A DNA stretch of 64,000 bases. It comes from Psychroflexus maritimus (lineage in GTDB: Bacteria; Bacteroidota; Bacteroidia; Flavobacteriales; Flavobacteriaceae). Shown here piece by piece: positions 54,828 through 62,111 of the stretch; the first letter of the stretch is position 1, and each line of letters begins with the position of its first letter. The DNA lies in NCBI RefSeq assembly GCF_011089875.1, contig NZ_JAANAS010000024.1, positions 16,970 through 80,969 on the forward strand, in the 5' to 3' direction. The position numbers and the translations under genes were made by a program. The notes under the pieces were generated by a model that did not search any database, was not told where the DNA came from, and saw only the letters and a list, made by a program, of their open reading frames with translations.

Positions 54828-55183
54828 ATGGAAAAAGTTAGGCAAGTAATACAGTATAAAGATTATTTCGAGAAGTTCTTGCTTGCTCAACCGAAAAAAG
54901 TACAAGATAAGATATTTAAGGTCATTGAAATAATCGAAACTTATCAACACGTTCCGAAGACATATCTGGCACCGATGAAAACTCACAAAGGATTATTTGA
55001 AGCTCGAATAAAATTAGGTTCGAATATTTGGCGAGTTTTTTGCTTTTCGACAAAGGAAAGCTAGTCATTCTTTTAAACGGATTTGTAAAAAAGACGCAGA
55101 AAACTCCGAAAAAAGAAATCGATAAAGCAGTGCGATTAATGAAAGAATATTACGAACAAAAAAACAAAGAAAATGGAAACTAA
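54828..55183 (+). pseudogene. RelE/HigB-type toxin gene, frameshifted
   Basis: The reading frame from ATG 54828 gives MEKVRQVIQYKDYFEKFLLA and runs to a stop at 55062-55064 (78 residues). The natural continuation lies in another frame: with one extra T in the T run at 55036-55041 the protein reads RVFLLFDKGKLVILLNGFVKK and ends at 55183 (about 118 residues, the RelE/HigB/phage-derived Gp49-like length). The restored end overlaps the antitoxin start by 11 bases. It may be a real pseudogene, a sequencing error in a homopolymer, or slippage-controlled expression. Confidence 0.72.
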
Positions 55184-55463
55184 AAGTTGGAAAGACATAA
55201 AAGACAGTGTTTACGGAAAAAAAGGAACTGAACGCAGAGATGAATTAGATAGGGATTTTGAATCTTTTAAAATAGGTTTACTATTACGAAATGCCCGAGA
55301 AGAAAAAAAATTGACTCAAGAGCAACTCGGTGTTCTAATTGATAAAAAGAGAACTTATATATCAAGAGTTGAAAATAACGGGAGTAATCTGACTTTAAAA
55401 ACCTTATTTGATATCGTTGAGAAAGGACTTGGCGGGAAAGTGAATATTTCAATCAAACTCTAG
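55173..55463 (+). CDS. HTH (XRE-type) antitoxin
   Basis: 96 residues. An N-terminal 30-residue region precedes a lambda-repressor-like helix-turn-helix (about 38-92: LLLRNAREEKKLTQEQLGVLIDKKRTYISRVENNGSNLTLKTLFDIV). HigA-type antitoxins bind the toxin and repress the operon. It overlaps the restored toxin end by 11 bases. The palindrome at 54803-54818 is a fitting operator. The gene itself is intact although the toxin is not. Confidence 0.82.
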   Translation: METKSWKDIKDSVYGKKGTERRDELDRDFESFKIGLLLRNAREEKKLTQEQLGVLIDKKRTYISRVENNGSNLTLKTLFDIVEKGLGGKVNISIKL

Positions 55464-55470
55464 AAAATAC

Positions 55471-55526
55471 GTGGTAGTAAAGCTACTAACTAAAAATAAT
55501 AAAAAAGTAATTTTTATGAATTGCAT
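55471..55526 (-). pseudogene. Relic 5' end of a third T9SS paralog
   Basis: On the minus strand from 55526 the sequence encodes the start of the same signal peptide as the two complete paralogs (MQFIKITFLLFLVSSF-type), almost base for base, then ends in unrelated sequence at about 55470, 7 bases past the antitoxin stop. The rest of the gene is missing. It also keeps the tract with TCTG/CGGTTG repeats upstream of the start. This suggests a former three-gene tandem array. Confidence 0.7.
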
Positions 55527-55547
55527 AGTTTTTTTCGGTTTTAGGAT

Positions 55548-55605
55548 GTCTGTTGTCTGTTTTCGGTTGTCTGTTTTTCGGTTGTCTGTTTTCGGTTGTC
55601 TGTTT
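55548..55605. repeat. Short tandem repeats (TCTGTTTTCGGTTG units), copy A
   Basis: About four imperfect copies of a 14-base unit, upstream of the relic start. Part of the duplicated segment of the T9SS array. Confidence 0.7.
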
Positions 55606-55644
55606 CCCCCTTCCCTGTGGGAAGGGTTTAGGGGATGGGCTCTT

Positions 55645-57429
55645 CTACTCCACCACCAACTTTCTTGTTTCTACTTGTCCGTTTTGGGTTTGTATTTGTA
55701 CTAAGTAAATTCCTTTTGCTAGGTCACTGACTTGTATGTTATTGTTTTGACTTAAGTTAGCTTGTAAGACTTGTTTGCCAGTAATACTAAAGACTTTTAC
55801 CTGTTCTAGAGCTAAATCACTTTCAAAAAATACTTGATTATTAGCGGGATTTGGGTACATTTTAATTGATGTTGGTGTGGGAGTAAAATCTGCGGTACTA
55901 AAGGTGCAATCATCTGTACCGTATTTAGCAATAAAAAAGTCACTATCGCCACCATTTTTAAATAAAGTAGGTAGAGAATGACTAGAAAGCAAGGTGCTAG
56001 AAAAATGTCCTCCCATAACAATATTCCCACTCAAATCTAGGGCAATACTCATAATCTCATCTTGACCAGAAACATTATCGGGCATGCGGATGACTTCCTG
56101 CAAGCTTCCTGTAGTTGTGTTAAAACGTAAAATAGTAGGGTCTGGAACTTGTCCACCGGCTTGAATACCGTCGATAATTAAATCATCCCACTCACTATAA
56201 AACATGCCTAAGCCTAGATATACATCATCCCCATCAATTGCAATGCTACGTCCAGGAAAACGAGTTGAAATTTCAGCGTTTGTTCCCCAGATTAACTCAC
56301 CATCACTATTAAGCTTGATTAAAAAAGGAGTACCAACACTAGAAACAAAAGTAATCTCAAATTCATGACCAGCAAAAAAGTCATTCTCATTAGAAGTGCT
56401 TGAACCTGCGCCAGTAAAATAAATATTTCCATTACTGTCAAGTTGAATATCTCCTAAAGACCAACCATTAGATATTACATTTTCTTTATACCAGATGACC
56501 TCCCCGTCTTCTTCTAAAGCGGCTAAATAAAATGCCTTTTGTGTACCTGAGTCTTCCCCAAATCCATTAATGCTAATTACATCACTAGAGTTACGTTTAG
56601 TATCCGCAATGTAGTACCTCGATAAATTGGAATCATAAACAAATTGGTAGTCGTAAGGTCCATTTGTTCCTGGTTGTAAATCAATAAGCGTGTAATCAAG
56701 TAAAATACCATTTTCATCAAACTTAGCTATAGCAGTTTGTGAATCATCTGCTTCTACTTCTACTTGCCCATCTAAATGTGTTCCTGTAACTAAATATAGT
56801 AAAGTGTGAATGTTGTTATTGTCATCAATATCCATTGCCATTACCGCACTATTGAAAGCAGAGCTTACAGCTCCTTCAGGCTCTACTAGCCATTGAAAAT
56901 CACCGTCTTTATTATATTTTATAACAAAAGCACCTTTGAATGATTCTGTAAGTGTACCACTTTGTGGTGCTGGATTTTTAATTGAGTCGGTGTCAAAGTG
57001 AACAGGAGTATGATTACTTAAATTGATGGTTTTGCCAGTAACATAAACATTATCGTTAGTGTCTATTTTAATAGAATTTGCTAAGTCATGAAAACCTCCT
57101 CCAATGCTTTTTTTCCATCTCAATTCTCCTTCACAGTTGGTAGAAAAGACAAAAATATTTTTATAGCCTAGATTATCTCCATAAGTCGTCACACTTTCTC
57201 CGTCATAATCAACATTACTACTGCCTACTTCAGCAAGAAAATAATAATTATTCTCGCTATCTACAGCAACTTCTTTCACTCGTTCTCTTCCCGTGCTGTA
57301 AATAACACTTCCAGAGGTTAGGCTTATGTTTCCGCCTCCGCGTTTAGCCCATTGCCAGTCTTTGTCTTGGGCTGTGGTAGAAAAGCTACTAATTAAAAAT
57401 AATAAAAAAGTAATTTTTATGAATTGCAT
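55645..57429 (-). CDS. T9SS-secreted beta-propeller-like protein with type A sorting domain (paralog 1)
   Basis: 594 residues. Signal peptide (about 1-20, TTAQDKD); then repeated SBBP/beta-propeller-like units with NNYYFLAEVGSSN, ANSIKIDTNDNVYVTGKT, NGNIYFTGAGSSTS and NIVMGGHFSST patterns. The last about 75 residues (IKMYPNPANNQVFFESDL to LVQIQTQNGQVETRKLVVE) are a type A T9SS C-terminal sorting domain, so the protein is exported across the outer membrane. It is nearly identical to paralog 2 in the N-terminal 115 residues and the C-terminal 165 or so. Function unknown. Confidence 0.88.
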   Translation of the reverse strand: MQFIKITFLLFLISSFSTTAQDKDWQWAKRGGGNISLTSGSVIYSTGRERVKEVAVDSENNYYFLAEVGSSNVDYDGESVTTYGDNLGYKNIFVFSTNCEGELRWKKSIGGGFHDLANSIKIDTNDNVYVTGKTINLSNHTPVHFDTDSIKNPAPQSGTLTESFKGAFVIKYNKDGDFQWLVEPEGAVSSAFNSAVMAMDIDDNNNIHTLLYLVTGTHLDGQVEVEADDSQTAIAKFDENGILLDYTLIDLQPGTNGPYDYQFVYDSNLSRYYIADTKRNSSDVISINGFGEDSGTQKAFYLAALEEDGEVIWYKENVISNGWSLGDIQLDSNGNIYFTGAGSSTSNENDFFAGHEFEITFVSSVGTPFLIKLNSDGELIWGTNAEISTRFPGRSIAIDGDDVYLGLGMFYSEWDDLIIDGIQAGGQVPDPTILRFNTTTGSLQEVIRMPDNVSGQDEIMSIALDLSGNIVMGGHFSSTLLSSHSLPTLFKNGGDSDFFIAKYGTDDCTFSTADFTPTPTSIKMYPNPANNQVFFESDLALEQVKVFSITGKQVLQANLSQNNNIQVSDLAKGIYLVQIQTQNGQVETRKLVVE

Positions 57430-57442
57430 AGTTTTTTTCGGT

Positions 57443-57502
57443 TTTCTGTTTTCTGTTATCTGTTATCTGTTTTCGGTTGTCTGTTTTCGGTTGTCTGTTT
57501 TT
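57443..57502. repeat. Short tandem repeats (TCTGTTTTCGGTTG units), copy B
   Basis: Related to copy A, just upstream (on the minus strand) of the paralog 1 start codon. Contains TCTGTTATCTGTTATCTG and CGGTTGTCTG units. Followed at about 57517-57547 by a G/C-rich inverted repeat (CCCCTCCCC...GGGGGAGGG) in the gap to paralog 2. Confidence 0.7.
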
Positions 57503-57559
57503 TGTTTTCAATTATTCCCCTCCCCAATGGGGGAGGGCTAGGGAGGGGCTTTTGTCTTT

Positions 57560-59344
57560 CTACTCCACCACCAACTTTCTTGTTTCTACTTGTCCATTTT
57601 GGGTTTGTATTTGTACTAAGTAAATTCCTTTTGCTAGGTCATTGACTTGTATGTTATTGTTTTGGCTTAAGTTAGCTTGTAAGACTTGTTTGCCAGTAAT
57701 ATTAAAGACTTTTACCTGCTCCAAAGCTAAATCACTTTCAAAAAACACTTGATTATTAGCGGGATTTGGGTACATTTTAATTGATGTTGGTGTGGGAGTA
57801 AAATCTGCGGTACTAAAGGTGCAATCATCTGTACCGTATTTAGCAATAAAAAAGTCACTGTCGCCACCATTTTTAAACAGTGTTGGTAGAGAGTGACTAG
57901 AAAGCAAGGTGCTAGAAAAATGTCCTCCCATAACAATATTCCCACTTAAATCTAGGGCAATACTCATAATCTCATCTTGACCAGAAACATTATCGGGCAT
58001 GCGGATGACTTCTTGCAAACTACCAGAAGAGGCGTTAAAACGTAAAATAGTAGGGTCTGGAACTTGTCCACCGGCTTGAATACCGTCGATAATTAAATCA
58101 TCCCACTCATTATAATACATTCCTAAACCTACATACACATCATCACCAGCTAAAGCAATACTTCTTCCTGGATAGCGATTACTAAGATCAGCATTTGTCC
58201 CCCATATCAATTCTCCATCACTATTTAACTTAAGTAAAAAAGGAACTCTATTATCTGTACTACCGCCAAAAATAAAGTCAAAACCTGCAAAAGAATCTGT
58301 ATTGACTGTACCGCTATTTGCTAATCCTGTAAAATAAATATCACCGTTAGTGTCAAGCTGTATGTCACCTAAAGTCCAGCTGTTGGATATAGAACTTTCG
58401 TGATACCAGATGACCTCCCCGTCTTCTTCTAAAGCGGCTAAATAAAAGCCTTTTTGTGTACCTGAGTCTAAACCAAAACCATTGATACTAATTACATCAC
58501 TAGAGTTACGTTTAGTATCCGCAATGTAGTACCTTGATAAATTGGAATCATAAACAAATTGGTAGTCGTACCCTCCTATTTCGGCATGAAACATATCTAA
58601 GAGGATGTGACTTAGTAAATTACCGTCAGTGTCATACCTAAGTATGGCTGTTTGTGGGTCGTTATCACTATCCACCACAACTTGACCATCTAAATGTGTA
58701 CCTTGCCTAAAAAACATTAAGTAGTGCAGATTACCGTTAGGTTCAACATAAAGTCGCAATGAGGTTCCAGCAGCATTTTCATATCCTGCTTCAGGTTCAA
58801 CTAACCATTGAAAATCTCCTTCTTGATTGTATTTTATGATAAAAGCGCCTTTTTTTGATTCATCAAAAATACCGCTCGACATTGCTGATGCTTTTATAGT
58901 ATCATTATCAAAATGTACAGGCGTGTGGGTAGCTGTATTAATTGTTTTACCTGCAACATAAATATTATCATTCTCATCAATTTTAATGGAATTAGCAAAA
59001 TCATTAAACCCTCCTCCAATCGATTTTTTCCATCTCAATTCTCCTTCACAGTTGGTAGAAAAGACAAAAATGTTTTTATAGCCTAGGTTATCTCCATAAG
59101 TCGTCACACTTTCTCCGTCATAATCAACATTACTACTGCCTACTTCAGCAAGAAAATAATAATTATTCTCGCTATCCACAGCAACTTCTTTCACTCGTTC
59201 TCTTCCTGTTGTGTTAGTGACACTCCCAGAGGTTAGGCTTATGTTTCCGCCTCCGCGTTTAGCCCATTGCCAGTCTTTGTCTTGGGCTGTGGTAGAAAAG
59301 CTACTAACTAAAAATAATAAAAAAGTAATTTTTATGAATTGCAT
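57560..59344 (-). CDS. T9SS-secreted beta-propeller-like protein with type A sorting domain (paralog 2)
   Basis: 594 residues, same order as paralog 1: signal peptide, repeats, and type A T9SS sorting domain (KMYPNPANNQVFF to VETRKLVVE). Mid-part repeats differ from paralog 1 (for example the parts around HTPVHFDNDTIKASAMSSG and GNLHYLMFFRQGTHLDGQ), while N- and C-terminal parts are almost the same. This is a tandem duplication with blocks kept similar, perhaps by gene conversion. A hairpin lies upstream at 59362-59393. Confidence 0.88.
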   Translation of the reverse strand: MQFIKITFLLFLVSSFSTTAQDKDWQWAKRGGGNISLTSGSVTNTTGRERVKEVAVDSENNYYFLAEVGSSNVDYDGESVTTYGDNLGYKNIFVFSTNCEGELRWKKSIGGGFNDFANSIKIDENDNIYVAGKTINTATHTPVHFDNDTIKASAMSSGIFDESKKGAFIIKYNQEGDFQWLVEPEAGYENAAGTSLRLYVEPNGNLHYLMFFRQGTHLDGQVVVDSDNDPQTAILRYDTDGNLLSHILLDMFHAEIGGYDYQFVYDSNLSRYYIADTKRNSSDVISINGFGLDSGTQKGFYLAALEEDGEVIWYHESSISNSWTLGDIQLDTNGDIYFTGLANSGTVNTDSFAGFDFIFGGSTDNRVPFLLKLNSDGELIWGTNADLSNRYPGRSIALAGDDVYVGLGMYYNEWDDLIIDGIQAGGQVPDPTILRFNASSGSLQEVIRMPDNVSGQDEIMSIALDLSGNIVMGGHFSSTLLSSHSLPTLFKNGGDSDFFIAKYGTDDCTFSTADFTPTPTSIKMYPNPANNQVFFESDLALEQVKVFNITGKQVLQANLSQNNNIQVNDLAKGIYLVQIQTQNGQVETRKLVVE

Positions 59345-59361
59345 AGTTTTTTGTATTTAAA

Positions 59362-59393
59362 AGCGTGTTTGAGCTTTTCCACCCAAACACGCT
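59362..59393 (-). terminator. Hairpin, terminator-like, between the broken T9SS tail and paralog 2
   Basis: AGCGTGTTTG / CAAACACGCT (59362-59371 with 59384-59393), followed on the minus strand by TTTTAAAT. It comes 13 bases after the restored end of the broken T9SS tail. Confidence 0.6.
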
Positions 59394-59405
59394 AAAGTTA
59401 ATTGT

Positions 59406-59706
59406 TTATTCTTTAATTAAAACCTGTTGGTTGATGCGCTTACCTTTGTGTAAAAATACAAAAAATATATTTACCGGGTGCTAAATGGCTCAAGTTGAAC
59501 TCTTCAACGCCTTGGGCTCGCTTAAGACCACGACTTTCAAGCAGGTTACCCGCTATGGAATATAGACGCAGTTCACCACCCTCAAAAGCTTGATCTTCCA
59601 GTTCTAATTCATAAGCCACTTGGGTATGCGCTTTGACAGGATTAGGATAGGCTTTAAAGTTAATGAGTTGCTCACTTGGCGCAGGTCGCATTAAGTGACG
59701 TAAACT
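59406..59706 (-). pseudogene. Broken T9SS sorting-domain tail cut by the IS element
   Basis: The reading frame 59440-59739 gives NFKAYPNPVKAHTQVAYELE and HLAPGKYIF, a typical type A sorting domain, but ends early in CIFTQR. With one base fewer in the six-base run at 59460-59465 the frame continues as VFLHKGKRINQQVLIKE and stops at 59406. The upstream part of the gene is missing: beyond 59707 the sequence is the left end of the IS. So this is a truncated and frameshifted relic of another exported protein. Confidence 0.72.
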
Positions 59707-60970
59707 AAGACCCTTGCAAGGAAGAAATGCTAAAAACAAGAAAAAAATAAAGGTTTAATATGTTGCAATACAGCGAATTAAGTATTATATTTACATTATG
59801 AAAGCACATAAAAACCCTACTCTTGCCGATAGTATTTGTGATTTACGCACAAGAAAGATTAAAAAAACATTTTTCACCCAAATAGATGCTCTTTTAGATT
59901 GGGATAAAATTAGTAAAGTGATAGACAAGCATTACAAAAAAGGAAAAAGTGCCGTTGGTACCCCTAGTTACGATGGGCTGCTTTTATTCAAGATGTGTTT
60001 GCTTCAAACTTGGTATGGATTAAGCGATTACGAAGTAGAAGATAGAGTAAATGACAGTATCTCTTTTAGTTACTTTTGTGGGCTAAACATTGATCAAATT
60101 GCTCCAGATCATAGTAGCCTTAGTAGATTTAGAACAGCAATGACTAAAGCCAATGCATTTGAACCTTTATTTAAAGAAATTAATGCCCAATTAAAAGCTC
60201 ATCAAATTATTATTAAAAAAGGAGTTCTAGTAGATGCTAGTGTAGTCGATACTCCTTTAAGACCTAAAGGAAAAACTAACTTTAATGTTACCAAAGACAG
60301 AGAAGATCAGCAAGAGGTAAAAGTGGAAAAAGATTACCCAGATAGTGTAGATAAAGAAGCTTCATGATTAAAGAAAGGGGGTAAATTTAGGTAGGCTTAC
60401 AAAAAGCATTATTTGACAGACGAAGAAGGTTTAGTCTTAGGAGTAGTAACCACTAAAGCTAGTACAAATGAAATTAGCAATTTAGAAGAAGTCTTAGATG
60501 CCTCTGACTTGCCAGAAAACATACCACTAAAAGCAGACAAAGGTTATCAATCCAAGAAAAACGAAGAGCTATTAAAACAAAGGAAACTCAAAAATCATAT
60601 CTTAAAAAAAGCAAAAAAGAATAAACCATTGACTCGATGGGAGAAAAAATTTAACAAGCTTGTTGGTAAAACAAGATTTAAAGTAGAGCGTACTTTTGGA
60701 GGAATTAAAAGGTGGTTTTTTGGAGGAGTAGCAAGATATAGAGGAATCGCTAAAATGCATACTCAAAATCTGATGGAAGCAACCTCATACAATTTATACC
60801 GAAGTCCAGGGATAATTGCGTCCAATTGTAAAATTTAAGAGAAAAATAGACTAAAAAAGGGAGTTGTGATGACCAAAAATCAAGAAAAAATAAAAAAAAC
60901 GGCTAAAAAATAAAAAATTAAGCATTAAAAGAAAGAAAAAAGAAAACCATGTTAATTATGCAACGGTCTT
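59707..60970 (+). mobile_element. IS5-type insertion sequence with imperfect inverted repeats
   Basis: About 1.26 kb. Ends: left AAGACCCTTGCA (from 59707) and right, read on the minus strand, AAGACCGTTGCA (from 60970). Contains one DDE transposase gene (59798-60838), broken by two in-frame stops. I find no matching target duplication at 59703-59706 and 60971-60974. The exact outer ends are uncertain by a few bases. Confidence 0.65.
59798..60838 (+). pseudogene. IS5 family DDE transposase, two in-frame stops
   Basis: 346 codons in one frame from ATG 59798 to TAA 60838. In-frame stops: TGA at 60365-60367 (expected Trp after DKEAS) and TAG at 60392-60394 (expected Tyr in FRYGYKKH). The flanking sequence stays in the same frame, so these are base changes rather than indels. 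Catalytic DDE residues are visible: D in LVDASVVDT, D in KADKGYQ and E in KVERTFGGIKRWF. Also a typical DUF4096-like N-terminus (LSDYEVEDRVNDSISFSYFCGL). Not expected to be active. Confidence 0.85.
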
Positions 60971-61254
60971 GAAAACCTGCCTACCTGCGGCAGTCAGACA
61001 GTCCGAAAATTTTGGTATTTTTAGAAACTTAAAGGTTAACCTGCCTTTGCCGGAGGTCATTGAGTTAAGCTGAAATACAGGCAGAAAAAGGAGTTTTTTT
61101 GCGGTTAGTTCAATTGATAAATGCTAATAATATCCGAAATTGCTAGTTAAACTTTTAAAGGTATTATCTTCCCTAAATCGTAATAAAAAAGCGCATTTAT
61201 CTAAGCAAACATATGAACTACTAAAAAAGGTTTTATGGTATTTTGACTAAATCA
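60971..61254. other. Gap beyond the IS, with short palindromic repeats
   Basis: About 280 bases between the IS right end and the promoter of the coiled-coil/zapA pair. It holds the repeat at 60976-61001 and another partial CTGCCT...AGGCAG at 61041-61084. No gene is seen. Confidence 0.5.
60976..61001. repeat. Short GC-rich palindromic repeat (copy 2)
   Basis: CCTGCCTACCTGCGGCAG and a following TCAGACAG; matches the reverse complement of 12755-12780 with few changes. It abuts the IS right end. Confidence 0.65.
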
Positions 61255-61285
61255 TTGCATCATTAAAAAACTAATGTTAACTTTG
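61255..61285 (+). promoter_or_regulatory. Promoter of the coiled-coil gene and zapA
   Basis: TTG at 61255-61257, 20-base spacer, TAACTTTG at 61278-61285, a full match to the Bacteroidota pattern. The leader is about 20-25 bases. Confidence 0.68.
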
Positions 61286-61311
61286 CAGGGATAGTATTTG
61301 ATTAGCAATAG

Positions 61312-61602
61312 ATGAAAGAGGCTTTACAACATATTGATTTACTTGAAATTAATCTTAAAAAGCTCTTCAGTAAAAACAAACAATTGGTGAGCAATTTCCG
61401 ATTGTTGGAAGAGGAATTAAGCAATACAAAACAATACAACAAAGAGCTTCTAACACAAATTGATGTTTTAAAAAAAGAAATTAGAACATTAAAAACTGCA
61501 AATGCTATTTTAGGCAGTAAGGAAAATAAAAGAGAGACTAAACTAAAAATAAATAGTTTAATTAGAGAAATTGATGAATGTATAGTGCAATTGGCTGATT
61601 AA
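61312..61602 (+). CDS. ZapB-like coiled-coil protein upstream of zapA
   Basis: 96 residues, almost entirely heptad-like (LLEINLKKLFSKNKQLVSNFRLLEEELSNTKQYNKELLTQIDVLKKEIRTLKTAN). The size and all-helical coiled-coil form resemble ZapB, which cross-links FtsZ rings through ZapA, but ZapB homologs in Bacteroidota are not well defined by sequence. Its stop shares one base with the zapA ATG (61602), so the two are co-translated. Function inferred from form and neighbour. Confidence 0.7.
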   Translation: MKEALQHIDLLEINLKKLFSKNKQLVSNFRLLEEELSNTKQYNKELLTQIDVLKKEIRTLKTANAILGSKENKRETKLKINSLIREIDECIVQLAD

Positions 61603-61892
61603 TGAAAGAAAAGCTCAAGATAAAAATATCAATTGGAGATCGTGTATATCCATTAAGTATATTCCCTGAACAAGAAGAAAGCTTAAGGAAAGCCGCCAAA
61701 GAAATTAACTCCATGATGAAAAAATATGAGCAAAGTTATGCCGTTAGAGACAAACAAGATGTGTTAGCCATGTGTGCGTTACAATTCGCCAATCAACTTG
61801 AAAGTTTAGGAAAGATAAACAATGAAACTAAAGTTGATATTACTAATAAATTAAAAGATTTAAATAGGTTAGTCGAAAATAATTTAAATTAA
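61602..61892 (+). CDS. zapA: Cell division protein ZapA
   Basis: 96 residues. N-terminal beta strands (KIKISIGDRVYPLSIFPEQEESLRKAAKEINSMMKKY) and a C-terminal helix of the ZapA family (LAMCALQFANQLESLGK). ZapA binds FtsZ and bundles protofilaments at the septum. It starts one base inside the stop of the coiled-coil gene. Downstream lies the 6S RNA candidate and then rny, so 6S RNA follows zapA here as it does in Proteobacteria. Confidence 0.88.
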   Translation: MKEKLKIKISIGDRVYPLSIFPEQEESLRKAAKEINSMMKKYEQSYAVRDKQDVLAMCALQFANQLESLGKINNETKVDITNKLKDLNRLVENNLN

Positions 61893-61923
61893 AAAACGTT
61901 CTTAACATAAGTATTAATTTACT

Positions 61924-62093
61924 GCCTGTATTAGTTTTATATTTGATAAACTCAACACTTTACAATTAAAAAGGGTGAGTTACAATTGCAAAAGCAAGCC
62001 TCCTTTGTAGTGGATTCTTGACCAGTTGTGTAGCCCTAAACCTGTTTTTACGGAGTTTATTTCAAAAACAGTTAACTAATACAGGCTTTTTTT
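61924..62093 (+). ncRNA. ssrS: 6S RNA (RNA polymerase regulator)
   Basis: About 165 bases in the zapA-rny gap. Closing stem: GCCTGTATTAG (61924-61934) with CTAATACAGGC (62076-62086), a perfect 11-bp pairing, followed by TTTTTTT. Inside: AACTCA/TGAGTT (61949-61954 with 61976-61981) on the 5' side and CTGTTTTT/AAAAACAG (62042-62049 with 62064-62071) on the 3' side, leaving a large central region like the 6S bubble that mimics an open promoter. 6S RNA binds the sigma-70 holoenzyme. The form fits the flavobacterial 6S class (Rfam 6S-Flavo). No protein reading frame explains it. Confidence 0.82.
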
Positions 62094-62111
62094 ATAACAA
62101 AAAACAAAAAA

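Noticed and set aside
55036..55041. Programmed -1 frameshift as the normal mode of toxin expression
   Set aside because: The codons GTT TTT TGC do not form a good slippery heptamer and no following pseudoknot is seen, so it is only an alternative to a real mutation.
55548..57502. A CRISPR-like array from the repeated TCTGTTTTCGGTTG units
   Set aside because: Units are directly adjacent, short and imperfect, with no spacers and no cas genes.
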